Below are positions 40,734-48,591 of a DNA stretch of 64,000 nt, in pieces. A program made the position numbers and the translations under genes. Source of the stretch: an uncultured Lysobacter sp. Its GTDB lineage: Bacteria; Pseudomonadota; Gammaproteobacteria; Xanthomonadales; Xanthomonadaceae. Positions within the stretch are counted from its first letter, which is position 1; every line of letters starts with the position of its first letter. The notes under the pieces are model-generated. The model searched no databases, had not been told where the DNA came from, and saw nothing but the letters and a program-made list of their open reading frames with translations. The DNA is taken from the NCBI GenBank assembly GCA_946480055.1, contig CAMLID010000004.1, forward strand, positions 1-64,000, given 5' to 3'.

Positions 40734-42194
40734 ATGCCACCGATGACCATCCGCGTATCGCAGCCCTCCCTTCGGCATCGCCTCCTCGCCTGGACAAGGC
40801 GCGTGCCCACCCGCTCGACCCACGACAAACGCAACGCGCTGACCCTGCAGGCGCTCCTGGTCGTCACCATCGCGACGGCGCTGCTCGCAGCCATCGGCTC
40901 ATGCACGGCCGCGGAAGACATGACGGGGATCACCGAAAACTGGTTGACGCTGGTCATCGGCGCGTACGCGTGGTCCTGCCTTTTCCTGCTGCGCAACGGC
41001 CTGTTCCGGCTGTCGGCCAGCCTCACCGTCATCGGCGGCCTGATCCTGATGGGCATGAGCTATCAGGCATATGGCTTGCGCGCGCAGTCCGGCCTGCAGA
41101 TCACTCACCTGCTGCCGCTGCTGTTCTCGGGCCTGCTGTTGGGGCGGACCGCCGTATGGTGGACAGCCCTGGCCTACGCGGCCGTGCTGGCCTTGGGCAC
41201 GCACACCGACCTGCAGCTGGCGACGGATTCCACCCAGGTCTCGGAGGCGTTGGCCAACCTGCTGCTGGCCGGCATGAATTTCCTGGTCCTGGCGACCATC
41301 CTCGACCGCCTGATCCTGTCGACGCAGCAGGCGATCAAGCGCAGCGAGGAACTGGACGCGGCCTGCCAGGAACTCGAGCGCCAGGTGCAAGAGAAGGAAC
41401 GCGCCTACGAGCGCCTACTGCAAACCCAGAAGATGGAAACCATAGGCCGGCTTTCGACCGGCATCGCTCACGATTTCAACGCCATCCTCAGCGTCATCCT
41501 GGGGCATGCGACCTCGGTGAACATGCGCGGCGACTCCGTCGACGCCATCCTTCCGGGGATCCGCCAGGCCGCACGGCGTGGCGCCACGCTCACCCGGCGC
41601 CTGCTCAGCTTCAGCCGCCCGCATATCAGGCAAGTCTCCGTGTTCGATCTCGCCGAAGCGATCGACGAAGTGCAGCCATTGATCCTGCCGATGTTCCATC
41701 GCGGGATCCAGGCGACACTGGACACGTCCGTCTCCGGCCTGCTGATCGAGGCGGATCGCGACGAATTGGTGCTTGCGCTGCTCAACATCGCCAGCAACGC
41801 CTGCGATGCCATGCCGCAGGGCGGTCGCTTCCTGCTGTCCGTCGAAGCCGACGGGACTCATGCCGCCCTCAGCATGGAAGACACCGGGATCGGCATGACA
41901 CCGGAGGTACTCGCACGCGTGTTCGAACCGTTCTTCACGACCAAGCCCAAGGACAAGGGAACCGGCATCGGCATGGCGACCGTGCATCGCTTCGTGCTCG
42001 AGCATGGCGGCGAGATAACGGCCGATAGCAGCCCCGGCAGAGGCACTCGCATTCGAATCCGATTGCCGCTGTCGGAACGCGGGGACGAAGTCGGAGACGG
42101 GGGCGATGCCGGCCTGGAGCTTCAGCGCGCGCCCGTGGTCGAGGCCGGTCACCAACGTCCGTCACCTGCCGCTCGCGGAGCGGCCGATCGGTAA
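40734..42194 (+). CDS. Membrane histidine kinase without an external sensor domain
   Basis: 486 residues from ATG 40734 (ATG 40743 is an alternative). About five hydrophobic helices (36-195) with almost no periplasmic loops, then a coiled-coil linker (SEELDAACQELERQVQEKER). The phospho-acceptor H246 lies in GIAHDFNAILSVI, the HDFN type of many hybrid kinases. The ATP lid follows: N box NIASNACDAM (351-360), G1 DTGIGM (383-388), FEPFFTTK, G2 GTGIGM (409-414). No receiver domain. It converges with the propeller-sensor gene (38 bp apart); the response regulator next to that gene is the probable partner. Confidence 0.9.
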   Translation: MPPMTIRVSQPSLRHRLLAWTRRVPTRSTHDKRNALTLQALLVVTIATALLAAIGSCTAAEDMTGITENWLTLVIGAYAWSCLFLLRNGLFRLSASLTVIGGLILMGMSYQAYGLRAQSGLQITHLLPLLFSGLLLGRTAVWWTALAYAAVLALGTHTDLQLATDSTQVSEALANLLLAGMNFLVLATILDRLILSTQQAIKRSEELDAACQELERQVQEKERAYERLLQTQKMETIGRLSTGIAHDFNAILSVILGHATSVNMRGDSVDAILPGIRQAARRGATLTRRLLSFSRPHIRQVSVFDLAEAIDEVQPLILPMFHRGIQATLDTSVSGLLIEADRDELVLALLNIASNACDAMPQGGRFLLSVEADGTHAALSMEDTGIGMTPEVLARVFEPFFTTKPKDKGTGIGMATVHRFVLEHGGEITADSSPGRGTRIRIRLPLSERGDEVGDGGDAGLELQRAPVVEAGHQRPSPAARGAADR

Positions 42195-42232
42195 TCGCGT
42201 CGGCTTCCCCGAACGCGATCTCGAGCGCGCCA

Positions 42233-44617
42233 TCACTTATCCGGAGCTTCCCCGCGCCTGAAGCCTATCTGGCTCGCGCCGAATTGCGTTCCGCCAACCA
42301 GGGCCAGCAGGCTCAACGCTGTCGCCAGGATCAGGATCCATGTCCGCAGATACCAGGGCTGCGGATTGAGGATCTTCAGGCTGGCCGAAAGCGGCGACCA
42401 TTGCCCCCCTTGGGTGCGGGCCTGGACTTCGAATACATGCTCTCCCCATGGAATCGAAGGGTAGAGAATGCTGCGGTTCTGCCCCGCATCCACCCAATCG
42501 GGGTCGAAACCGCGAAGACGAAAGCGGAAATTGGTTTCCCGTGGCCGGCTCAAGTTGACGGCGGTGTAGTGAATTTCCAGGCTGCGCGCGAACGGCTCCA
42601 GAGCCAGCGACGATCCGACGATCTTCTGCATGCGCCCGGACACCGCGACCCCTTCGATGCGTGGCCTGAGCCGCACGGGCTGGACGTCGGGGAAATCCGC
42701 GGGATCGAGTACGGCGAAGCCCTCGACCAGGGAAAACCAGAGCATGCCTTGCGTATCGCGGTGGCAGGGAGTCGAGTGCCCGCCGTTGATTTCGGATGGG
42801 ATCAGGCCATCACTGGCCGCGTAGCCGATGGACTCGATCTCGGCCGCGGCTTGCCGTGGCGCCGGCAACAGGGTGACGCCACGATTGCCGCCGAGCCACA
42901 AACGTCCGCGCTCGTCGCTCAGGATGCACGACACCGTATCGTCGAACAGGCCGTTGCGGCTGTCGTAGCGGGACACCTGGCCGTTGCGGATGCGGTTCAG
43001 GCCGCCGCCGTAGAGCCCCACCCAGAGCGTGGCGGTCTCTTTGTCTTCGTACAGGGCACGCGCAAAACGCGAGGACAATCCCTCCCGAGGCGTCCATCGC
43101 TCGACGACCTGGTTATCGACCAGGCGCCACACGCCGCGGTCGCCGACGAACCAATCGCCCCCGCGCGCGGCGGGAACGATGTTGTTGACGCTCATGCCCT
43201 CAAGCGCGGCGATGCGCTGTTGCCCGACGATGCGCCCCTCGCTGTCGGTCCGGACATCGAACATGGAGCGCTCGGAGCTGACGAGAAAACGTCGGTCGCC
43301 GCGCTGCCAGACATTGATCGCGTTACCGATCGACCAAGCCCCGACCGGCTTGGCCTTGCCGTTGGCCACGCGTATCAATCGCCCCTCGACCGTTCCCACC
43401 CAGAGCGTATCCTCGCGATCCAGGGCCAAGCTGGCCACACAGCCGTAGCCTTGGCCCGACTGGATCGGATAGCGCCGCATGCCGCCGTCGGGCGCCCGAT
43501 GCCACAGCCCTGCGCAGGCCGATCCCAGCCACAGCCCGCCGCGGCCATCGGCGATCACCGCGCGGCCGGCCATGTTCATGCCCCATCCCGGTGCCGAGAC
43601 CAGCCCGAACAGCGGCTTGCGCACGCGCGACAAGCCCTTGCCGCCGCTGCCTATCCACAGATTGCCTTCGTCGTCCCACGCCAGGCTGGTGATGCCCAGG
43701 CCGAACAGTTCGGGCACGTCCCGCCATTGTCCGGAGTCGGTCTCCCGAAACAGATGTCCGGATATCGTAGCGACCCACCATCGGCCGTCCGCGTCCGTCA
43801 CGGCGGCCTTGGGACCGGCCACGCCCAGCGGCTGCCATTGCCCGTGCGCGGGATCGTAGCGATAGAGCGTGTGCTCCGTGCCGACCAGCAGGCCGCTGTC
43901 GCTGGTTTTCAATACCGGTACCCGCCGCTCCCCGTCGGGCAGCGGGATGCGTCGCAACTGCCGATCGGCGACGACGAAGAAACCTTCGTTTCCGGCCACG
44001 TAGATGCGCCCGTGGCCGTCACGCGCCAGACGGCTGTAACCGATGCTTCCACGACCGATCCAGGTCTCGCGCCCACGCACGGGATCCAGATTGAGCACCC
44101 CTACGCTGGTGGCCATCCATAACGTGCGGTCGGGCGTCTGCAGGATGTCGTTGATCTGACAGATGCCGCCGCAGACCGGCAGATGATGGAACATGCCCTG
44201 CCTGCGCACGCTCAGCCCGGCGTCCTGGGTGCCGACCCAGAGCCAATCCCTGTCGTCCTGATACAGCGCCAGGACGCGATCGCTGGCCGGCCCCGTTTGC
44301 GGCGTACCCTCGGAGACGGACGTATCGAACGCAGGCTTTCCGCGGAATATCGTGAACGCCAGGCCGTCGAAACGCGCCAGGCCGCCGAACGTGCCGACCC
44401 AGAGATAGCCGTCGCGGGTCTGGACCACGGTATTGGCGCCCGACTGCGGAAGCCCGTCGTCGCTGGTGAAAACCCGCGAACCCATCCGATAGTCGAACGC
44501 GCCTGCGGGCAACGCCGCAGCGGGACCGCACATGACGAGCAGCCCTGCGGCCAACACCATCGACCGCAGCCAGACCCCGATGTTTCTCACGCCGTTCTTC
44601 CCCACCGTCAGCCTCAT
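42233..44617 (-). CDS. Two-component regulator propeller sensor lacking a kinase domain
   Basis: 794-residue membrane-anchored periplasmic protein. Signal peptide within the first 36 residues (VLAAGLLVMCGPAAA). Then many Reg_prop beta-propeller repeats (DGYLWVGTFGGLARF, DDRDWLWVGTQDAGL, DDEGNLWIGSGGKGL, DERGRLWLGGNRGVT), forming one or two seven-bladed propellers. A Y_Y_Y domain follows (YTAVNLSRPRETNFRFRL to SASLKIL), and one transmembrane helix (WILILATALSLLALVG), then only ~20 cytoplasmic residues. Relatives usually continue into kinase or GGDEF domains; this one stops. It starts 14 bp after the response regulator stop (ATG 44617), so the two are one operon. Confidence 0.9.
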   Translation of the reverse strand: MRLTVGKNGVRNIGVWLRSMVLAAGLLVMCGPAAALPAGAFDYRMGSRVFTSDDGLPQSGANTVVQTRDGYLWVGTFGGLARFDGLAFTIFRGKPAFDTSVSEGTPQTGPASDRVLALYQDDRDWLWVGTQDAGLSVRRQGMFHHLPVCGGICQINDILQTPDRTLWMATSVGVLNLDPVRGRETWIGRGSIGYSRLARDGHGRIYVAGNEGFFVVADRQLRRIPLPDGERRVPVLKTSDSGLLVGTEHTLYRYDPAHGQWQPLGVAGPKAAVTDADGRWWVATISGHLFRETDSGQWRDVPELFGLGITSLAWDDEGNLWIGSGGKGLSRVRKPLFGLVSAPGWGMNMAGRAVIADGRGGLWLGSACAGLWHRAPDGGMRRYPIQSGQGYGCVASLALDREDTLWVGTVEGRLIRVANGKAKPVGAWSIGNAINVWQRGDRRFLVSSERSMFDVRTDSEGRIVGQQRIAALEGMSVNNIVPAARGGDWFVGDRGVWRLVDNQVVERWTPREGLSSRFARALYEDKETATLWVGLYGGGLNRIRNGQVSRYDSRNGLFDDTVSCILSDERGRLWLGGNRGVTLLPAPRQAAAEIESIGYAASDGLIPSEINGGHSTPCHRDTQGMLWFSLVEGFAVLDPADFPDVQPVRLRPRIEGVAVSGRMQKIVGSSLALEPFARSLEIHYTAVNLSRPRETNFRFRLRGFDPDWVDAGQNRSILYPSIPWGEHVFEVQARTQGGQWSPLSASLKILNPQPWYLRTWILILATALSLLALVGGTQFGASQIGFRRGEAPDK

Positions 44618-44631
44618 GCCGACACGACCGA

Positions 44632-45345
44632 CTACCAGTTCAATACATAGCCGACGCTGCGCACAGCGCGCAGAGGAAGTTCTTCTTCCGCCAGCTGCTG
44701 GCATTTCTTGCGCAGGCGGTGAATCAGCATCTCCAACCGATGCGGGTCGAAGTCGTGGGCGTTCTTGACCAGGCGCGCGATCAGCGCCTCGCGTTGCACC
44801 GGCATCCCGGCTGCCTCGGCCAGGATCGCCATGACCTGCCGCTCGGCCAGGTTCATCTCGATCTGGGCGCCCCTCGGACTCAAGATGCACCACCCTCTTT
44901 CGTCCAGGCGCCACTTCGCGTGCGTGGGCGCGGGATTCGCATCCGGAACGACCCATCGGGCCAGGTTGCGCAAGGTCGTCACGACCTCTTCCATGTCGAC
45001 CGGCTTGGGCAGATACGCGTCCGCGCCCGCGCGCAGTCCGCGCAGCCGGTCCTGGTTGGAATCGTATCCGGTCAACATCACGATCCCGACGCGCGGCGAC
45101 AGACCGCGCAGATGCGTGGCGATGCTGAAGCCGTCCTCGTCGGGCAGGTCGACGTCGAGCAGCACGAGATCGTAGGAGCGAAGGGTCATCGACCGGTAGA
45201 GCTCCAGCGCCCCGCCCATACCCACGACGGAGAATCCGGAGTGGGTCAGCACGGGCATCAGGATCTCTTCCCTGAATGTCCGATCGTCCTCCACCACCGC
45301 GAGCGTGGGCAGCCGATGTACGGCCTCCATCAAGCTAGCGCCCAT
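44632..45345 (-). CDS. OmpR-type response regulator
   Basis: 237 residues: receiver domain (phospho-acceptor D64 in LVLLDVDLP, acidic pair E19/D20/D21, T92, K114 in YLPKP) and a winged-helix Trans_reg_C domain (MNLAERQVMAILAEA, HRLEMLIHRLRKK, LRAVRSVGYVL). The ATG at 45345 follows AGGGGGA at a good distance; longer frame upstream has no such site. It is the first gene of the operon with the propeller sensor. A CRP/Clp-like site lies 121 bp upstream. Confidence 0.92.
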   Translation of the reverse strand: MGASLMEAVHRLPTLAVVEDDRTFREEILMPVLTHSGFSVVGMGGALELYRSMTLRSYDLVLLDVDLPDEDGFSIATHLRGLSPRVGIVMLTGYDSNQDRLRGLRAGADAYLPKPVDMEEVVTTLRNLARWVVPDANPAPTHAKWRLDERGWCILSPRGAQIEMNLAERQVMAILAEAAGMPVQREALIARLVKNAHDFDPHRLEMLIHRLRKKCQQLAEEELPLRAVRSVGYVLNW

Positions 45346-45465
45346 CGCATTCCCCCTGCGGAAACCATATCCAGCTCCCTGGAACCACGCGAGTCCCCCT
45401 TCCTGTTTTCGCGCGCGATCAAAGTAGCATGGCGCTATTCGCCGCAACGACGGCGAACCTGCTTC

Positions 45466-45481
45466 CGTGATCAAAGTCACA
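45466..45481. promoter_or_regulatory. CRP/Clp-like site upstream of the response regulator gene
   Basis: CGTGA-TCAAAG-TCACA matches the CRP/Clp consensus TGTGA-N6-TCACA at nine of ten half-site positions. It is centred about 128 bp upstream of the response-regulator ATG. Confidence 0.55.
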
Positions 45482-46258
45482 GCGATCCAACGTGCGCGGA
45501 AGAGCGCGATGTTGGCGACGGATCGCCGATGCCGTATAGCAACCGTTGCTTGAGTGATTCCCCCTACGACCTTCGTACTATTGCCGTAGTTCGATACCAG
45601 GCTTTAGCGATCGTCGGAAGCGTCGCCGGACGCGGCGACGGGGCCAGGCGACCGCGTGCGCGACGCGCGACTCATCGGCCGCGACCGCGTCGATGCGCCA
45701 TGCGGGAACTCGTCCTGGCATCCGACTCGACGTGCATGGATGCTTCGCATGAGGCGCCGAATCCGAGAACCGAGAACGCAGGTTCGCGTGCTGTTCCTCC
45801 CCATCCACTGCAACCAAGCGTTCTGCAAGACGCGCAGCGTCGCACCGCACGGGCGTGCGACGGGACATGGCCACTGGCGCCACTCGGCGCTTACTTTGCC
45901 GAAGCTGTCGTTTCGCATCCGCACTGGTGCAAGACCGACCGACGCGCTCAGCCGTTTGTCTCCTGCCCGCCTCTTTATTGTGAGCTTGGATATCGTCGCG
46001 GGCGCTTGAGCGCGCGCCGGGCTACTGACGCGATACGCATCGCCACGGCCGGCAAGGGACGCCGATGATTTGGCACTGGGAATGCGCCGCCCGCTGGCCG
46101 CTGTCGCCGCGGAACCGATCGACCGCAATCCCATCCGATCGCCGCCCTGCACCGCCAAGCCGGCGACTGAGCGGCTTGCGACGGATCGGGCACGCCGATC
46201 ATCCCTAAGTACACAGGCCGCACCGCCGGACAGTACCCGTGCCCGCGGCCGACGCTTC
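45482..46258. other. Gene-free stretch between the response regulator and pgaABCD
   Basis: About 780 bp with no family-like open frame on either strand; the longest frame (minus, 45604-46341) is basic, low-complexity and overlaps the terminator-like hairpin. Together with the flanking sites this is a regulatory or decayed region. Confidence 0.5.
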
Positions 46259-46308
46259 GACAGGTTTTGCTCCTGTCCCCCAAACCGGCCTCGTGCCGGC
46301 TTTTTTTT
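46259..46308 (+). terminator. Tandem hairpins with T8 tail, possible 3' end of a small RNA
   Basis: GACAGG (46259-46264) pairs with CCTGTC (46272-46277); then CCGGC (46285-46289) pairs with GCCGG (46295-46299), followed by C and eight T (46301-46308). This is a good intrinsic terminator pattern, but no plus-strand gene lies upstream, so an unannotated small RNA ending here is a reasonable reading. Confidence 0.55.
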
Positions 46309-46465
46309 GCCCGCGTGCCGACCCGGCCGGCCGGGGCTCACGGTCGCTTCCCTCAGCCGAAGCGGCTCGAGCCCGCCTACGACGCCTCAAACGCGTAAGT
46401 GCCCGCCCTAACTGAACAAAACGGCGTCCAAGGAGCCAGGTGGCACAGACTTTGCATCTACTTTC

Positions 46466-46481
46466 TGTGACATAGCTCACA
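46466..46481. promoter_or_regulatory. Perfect CRP/Clp site upstream of pgaA
   Basis: TGTGA-CATAGC-TCACA is an exact match to the TGTGA-N6-TCACA consensus, ending 63 bp before the pgaA ATG. In Xanthomonadaceae the CRP homologue Clp binds this consensus and is inhibited by cyclic di-GMP. Confidence 0.8.
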
Positions 46482-46544
46482 TTTTTTAGGGCCACTACCC
46501 GGGGCCGCCCCGCCCCCTCAAGTCACACGGGATACGGACTATCC

Positions 46545-48590
46545 ATGCAGGCTTTCCACCCACTTTCGCTGTCCCTGGCCTTGGCATTGGCCGGTGGAAC
46601 TTTCCCCGCCGCGTCAGTAGCTGCCGCTGCGAGTCAGAGCGCGGCCACGATTCCCTACCCCCGTATCGAACAGCTGCGCGCAGACCGCGACTGGCTGGCG
46701 GCGCTGTCCCTGATCGAACGACACCTCGCCGCGCACCCCGCCGACGCGCGCCTGTACCGCCTGCGCGTGCTGACCCTGGCCGACATCGGCGCCCGCGACC
46801 GCGCGCGCAGCCTGTACCTGGCCCGCCCCGAAGTGTTCAGCGCCGAAGAAGCCGCCAGCCTCGACGCCGCCGGCCTGGCCCGGCGCATCGTCTGGAGCAA
46901 GCTCTACGCGGTCGACGAAGCCACCCGCCTGGAAGAAGCGCGTGCCGCCGACGCCGCGATCGAGGCCTACCGCGCCCAACTCGCGCGCAGCGGCACGCCG
47001 GAACCGGCCAGCCTGGCCTACGACCGCCTGATCGTGCTCAACCGCCTCGGCCGCCATCAGGAAGTCGCCGACCACTACCTGCGTCTGGAAGCCGGCGGCC
47101 GTCCGGTGCCCGGCTATGCCCTGGGTGCGGTCGGCGATTCGCTGCTCGCGCTGCGCCGTCCGGACGAGGCCGCGCCGGTACTGGAACGAGCGGTGCAGGC
47201 CGATCCCGACGATCCCGACCTGCCGATCCAGCTCGGCTACGCCCAGTTGGAACGCGAACGCTACGACCTGGCCCTGCCGCTGCTGCGCGGGCTGGTCGAA
47301 GCGCGCGCGCCCTGGCCGCGCGCGCCGGGCGCACACCGCGGTTTCGAGAATTGGCCGCGCTACGAAGCCGAAACCGACTACGCCATGGCCCGCGCCTTCG
47401 GCGAAGACCTGCCCGGCGCCCAGGCCATGATCGAACCGCTGGCCGCGATCGGTCCCAACAACGCCGACCTGCAGACCACGCTCGGCTCCATCTATAGGTT
47501 CCGCGGCTGGCCGACGCGCGCGCTGGAACGTTTCTCGATCGCCGGCACGCTGGACGAACGCAACGTCGAAGCGCGCATCGGCCAGGTCGAAACCCTGTCG
47601 AGCCTGCAGCGCTACGACCAGGCGCGCCCGGTCCACGACCAGTTGCTGGCGCGCTACCCGAACGAACCGCACGTGCGCTCGATGGACCGCAACTGGGACA
47701 TGCGCCGCGGCTGGCAGGCACGCGTCTACGCCGCCGGCGGACGCAACCACGGCGGCGGCGGCGCCTCGCCGTTGGGCAACCGCGACCGCGAGTATGGCGT
47801 CGAAGCGGCGACGCCGCTGATCGACGACCGCTGGCGTTTGCTCGCACGCAGCGGCCGGCGCTGGGCCGATTTCCAGGGCGACCGCAGCGTCGCCCAGCGC
47901 AACGAGGTCGGCCTGAGCTACGCCTACGACCGCCTCGACGCCAAGCTCTATGTCGGCCGCGATCGCGACGATCTGGGCGGCACCGCCGTCGCCATCGACG
48001 CCGGCTGGCGCATCGACGACCGCTTCGCCCTGCGCGCACGTGTCAGCCGCAACGACGCCGCGGCCTCGCTGCAGGCGCGCGCCTCCGGCATCACCGCCGA
48101 CCTGTACGAGTTCGGCGCCGACTACCACCCCAGCGAACGCACCTCGCTGGCCGCCACCGTGCAGCACTGGCGCTACGACGACGGCAACGATCGCGACCAG
48201 CTGAGCCTGGCGCTCGACCAGCGCCTGCTCAGCCGCCCGCACCTGCTGATCAACGGCCTGGCCAGCATCGGCAGCGGCCGCGGCAGCCGCGACGACGCGC
48301 CCTACTTCAATCCCTCGCGCGACGCCTCGGCCGAGTTCGGGGTCCGCTTCGATCACCTGACCTGGCGCCGCTACGACCGCCACTTCCGTCAGCGCCTGAC
48401 CCTGTCTTCGGGCGCGTACTGGCAACAGGACTACGGCACGGCCTGGGTGCCGTCGCTGCGTTACGAACACGAGTGGCAGTTCGCCCCGGGGCGGGTGCTG
48501 AGCTACGGCCTGAACTGGTCGCGCCCGGTCTACGACGGCCAGCGCGAACAGCGCCTGGGCTTCGACGCCGAATTCCGCTGGGGAGAATGA
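46545..48590 (+). CDS. pgaA: PNAG outer-membrane export porin PgaA
   Basis: 681 residues. A signal peptide (LSLALALAGGTFPAASVAAA) is followed by TPR-type helices (~35-390: WLAALSLIERHLAAHPADARLY, PDEAAPVLERAVQADPDDPDL). The C-terminal ~290 residues are alternating amphipathic strands of a 16-stranded outer-membrane barrel ending LGFDAEFRWGE. It exports poly-beta-1,6-N-acetylglucosamine after partial deacetylation by PgaB. First gene of pgaABCD, preceded by a perfect CRP/Clp site. Confidence 0.93.
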   Translation: MQAFHPLSLSLALALAGGTFPAASVAAAASQSAATIPYPRIEQLRADRDWLAALSLIERHLAAHPADARLYRLRVLTLADIGARDRARSLYLARPEVFSAEEAASLDAAGLARRIVWSKLYAVDEATRLEEARAADAAIEAYRAQLARSGTPEPASLAYDRLIVLNRLGRHQEVADHYLRLEAGGRPVPGYALGAVGDSLLALRRPDEAAPVLERAVQADPDDPDLPIQLGYAQLERERYDLALPLLRGLVEARAPWPRAPGAHRGFENWPRYEAETDYAMARAFGEDLPGAQAMIEPLAAIGPNNADLQTTLGSIYRFRGWPTRALERFSIAGTLDERNVEARIGQVETLSSLQRYDQARPVHDQLLARYPNEPHVRSMDRNWDMRRGWQARVYAAGGRNHGGGGASPLGNRDREYGVEAATPLIDDRWRLLARSGRRWADFQGDRSVAQRNEVGLSYAYDRLDAKLYVGRDRDDLGGTAVAIDAGWRIDDRFALRARVSRNDAAASLQARASGITADLYEFGADYHPSERTSLAATVQHWRYDDGNDRDQLSLALDQRLLSRPHLLINGLASIGSGRGSRDDAPYFNPSRDASAEFGVRFDHLTWRRYDRHFRQRLTLSSGAYWQQDYGTAWVPSLRYEHEWQFAPGRVLSYGLNWSRPVYDGQREQRLGFDAEFRWGE

Positions 48591-48591
48591 G

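Noticed and set aside
45604..46341. 245-codon minus-strand frame between the response regulator and pgaA
   Set aside because: Basic low-complexity composition, no start signal, and it runs through the hairpin-T8 terminator.
46341..46545. Cyclic-di-GMP riboswitch in the pgaA leader
   Set aside because: I looked for GEMM-type conserved segments before pgaA and did not see them; only the CRP/Clp palindrome is clear.
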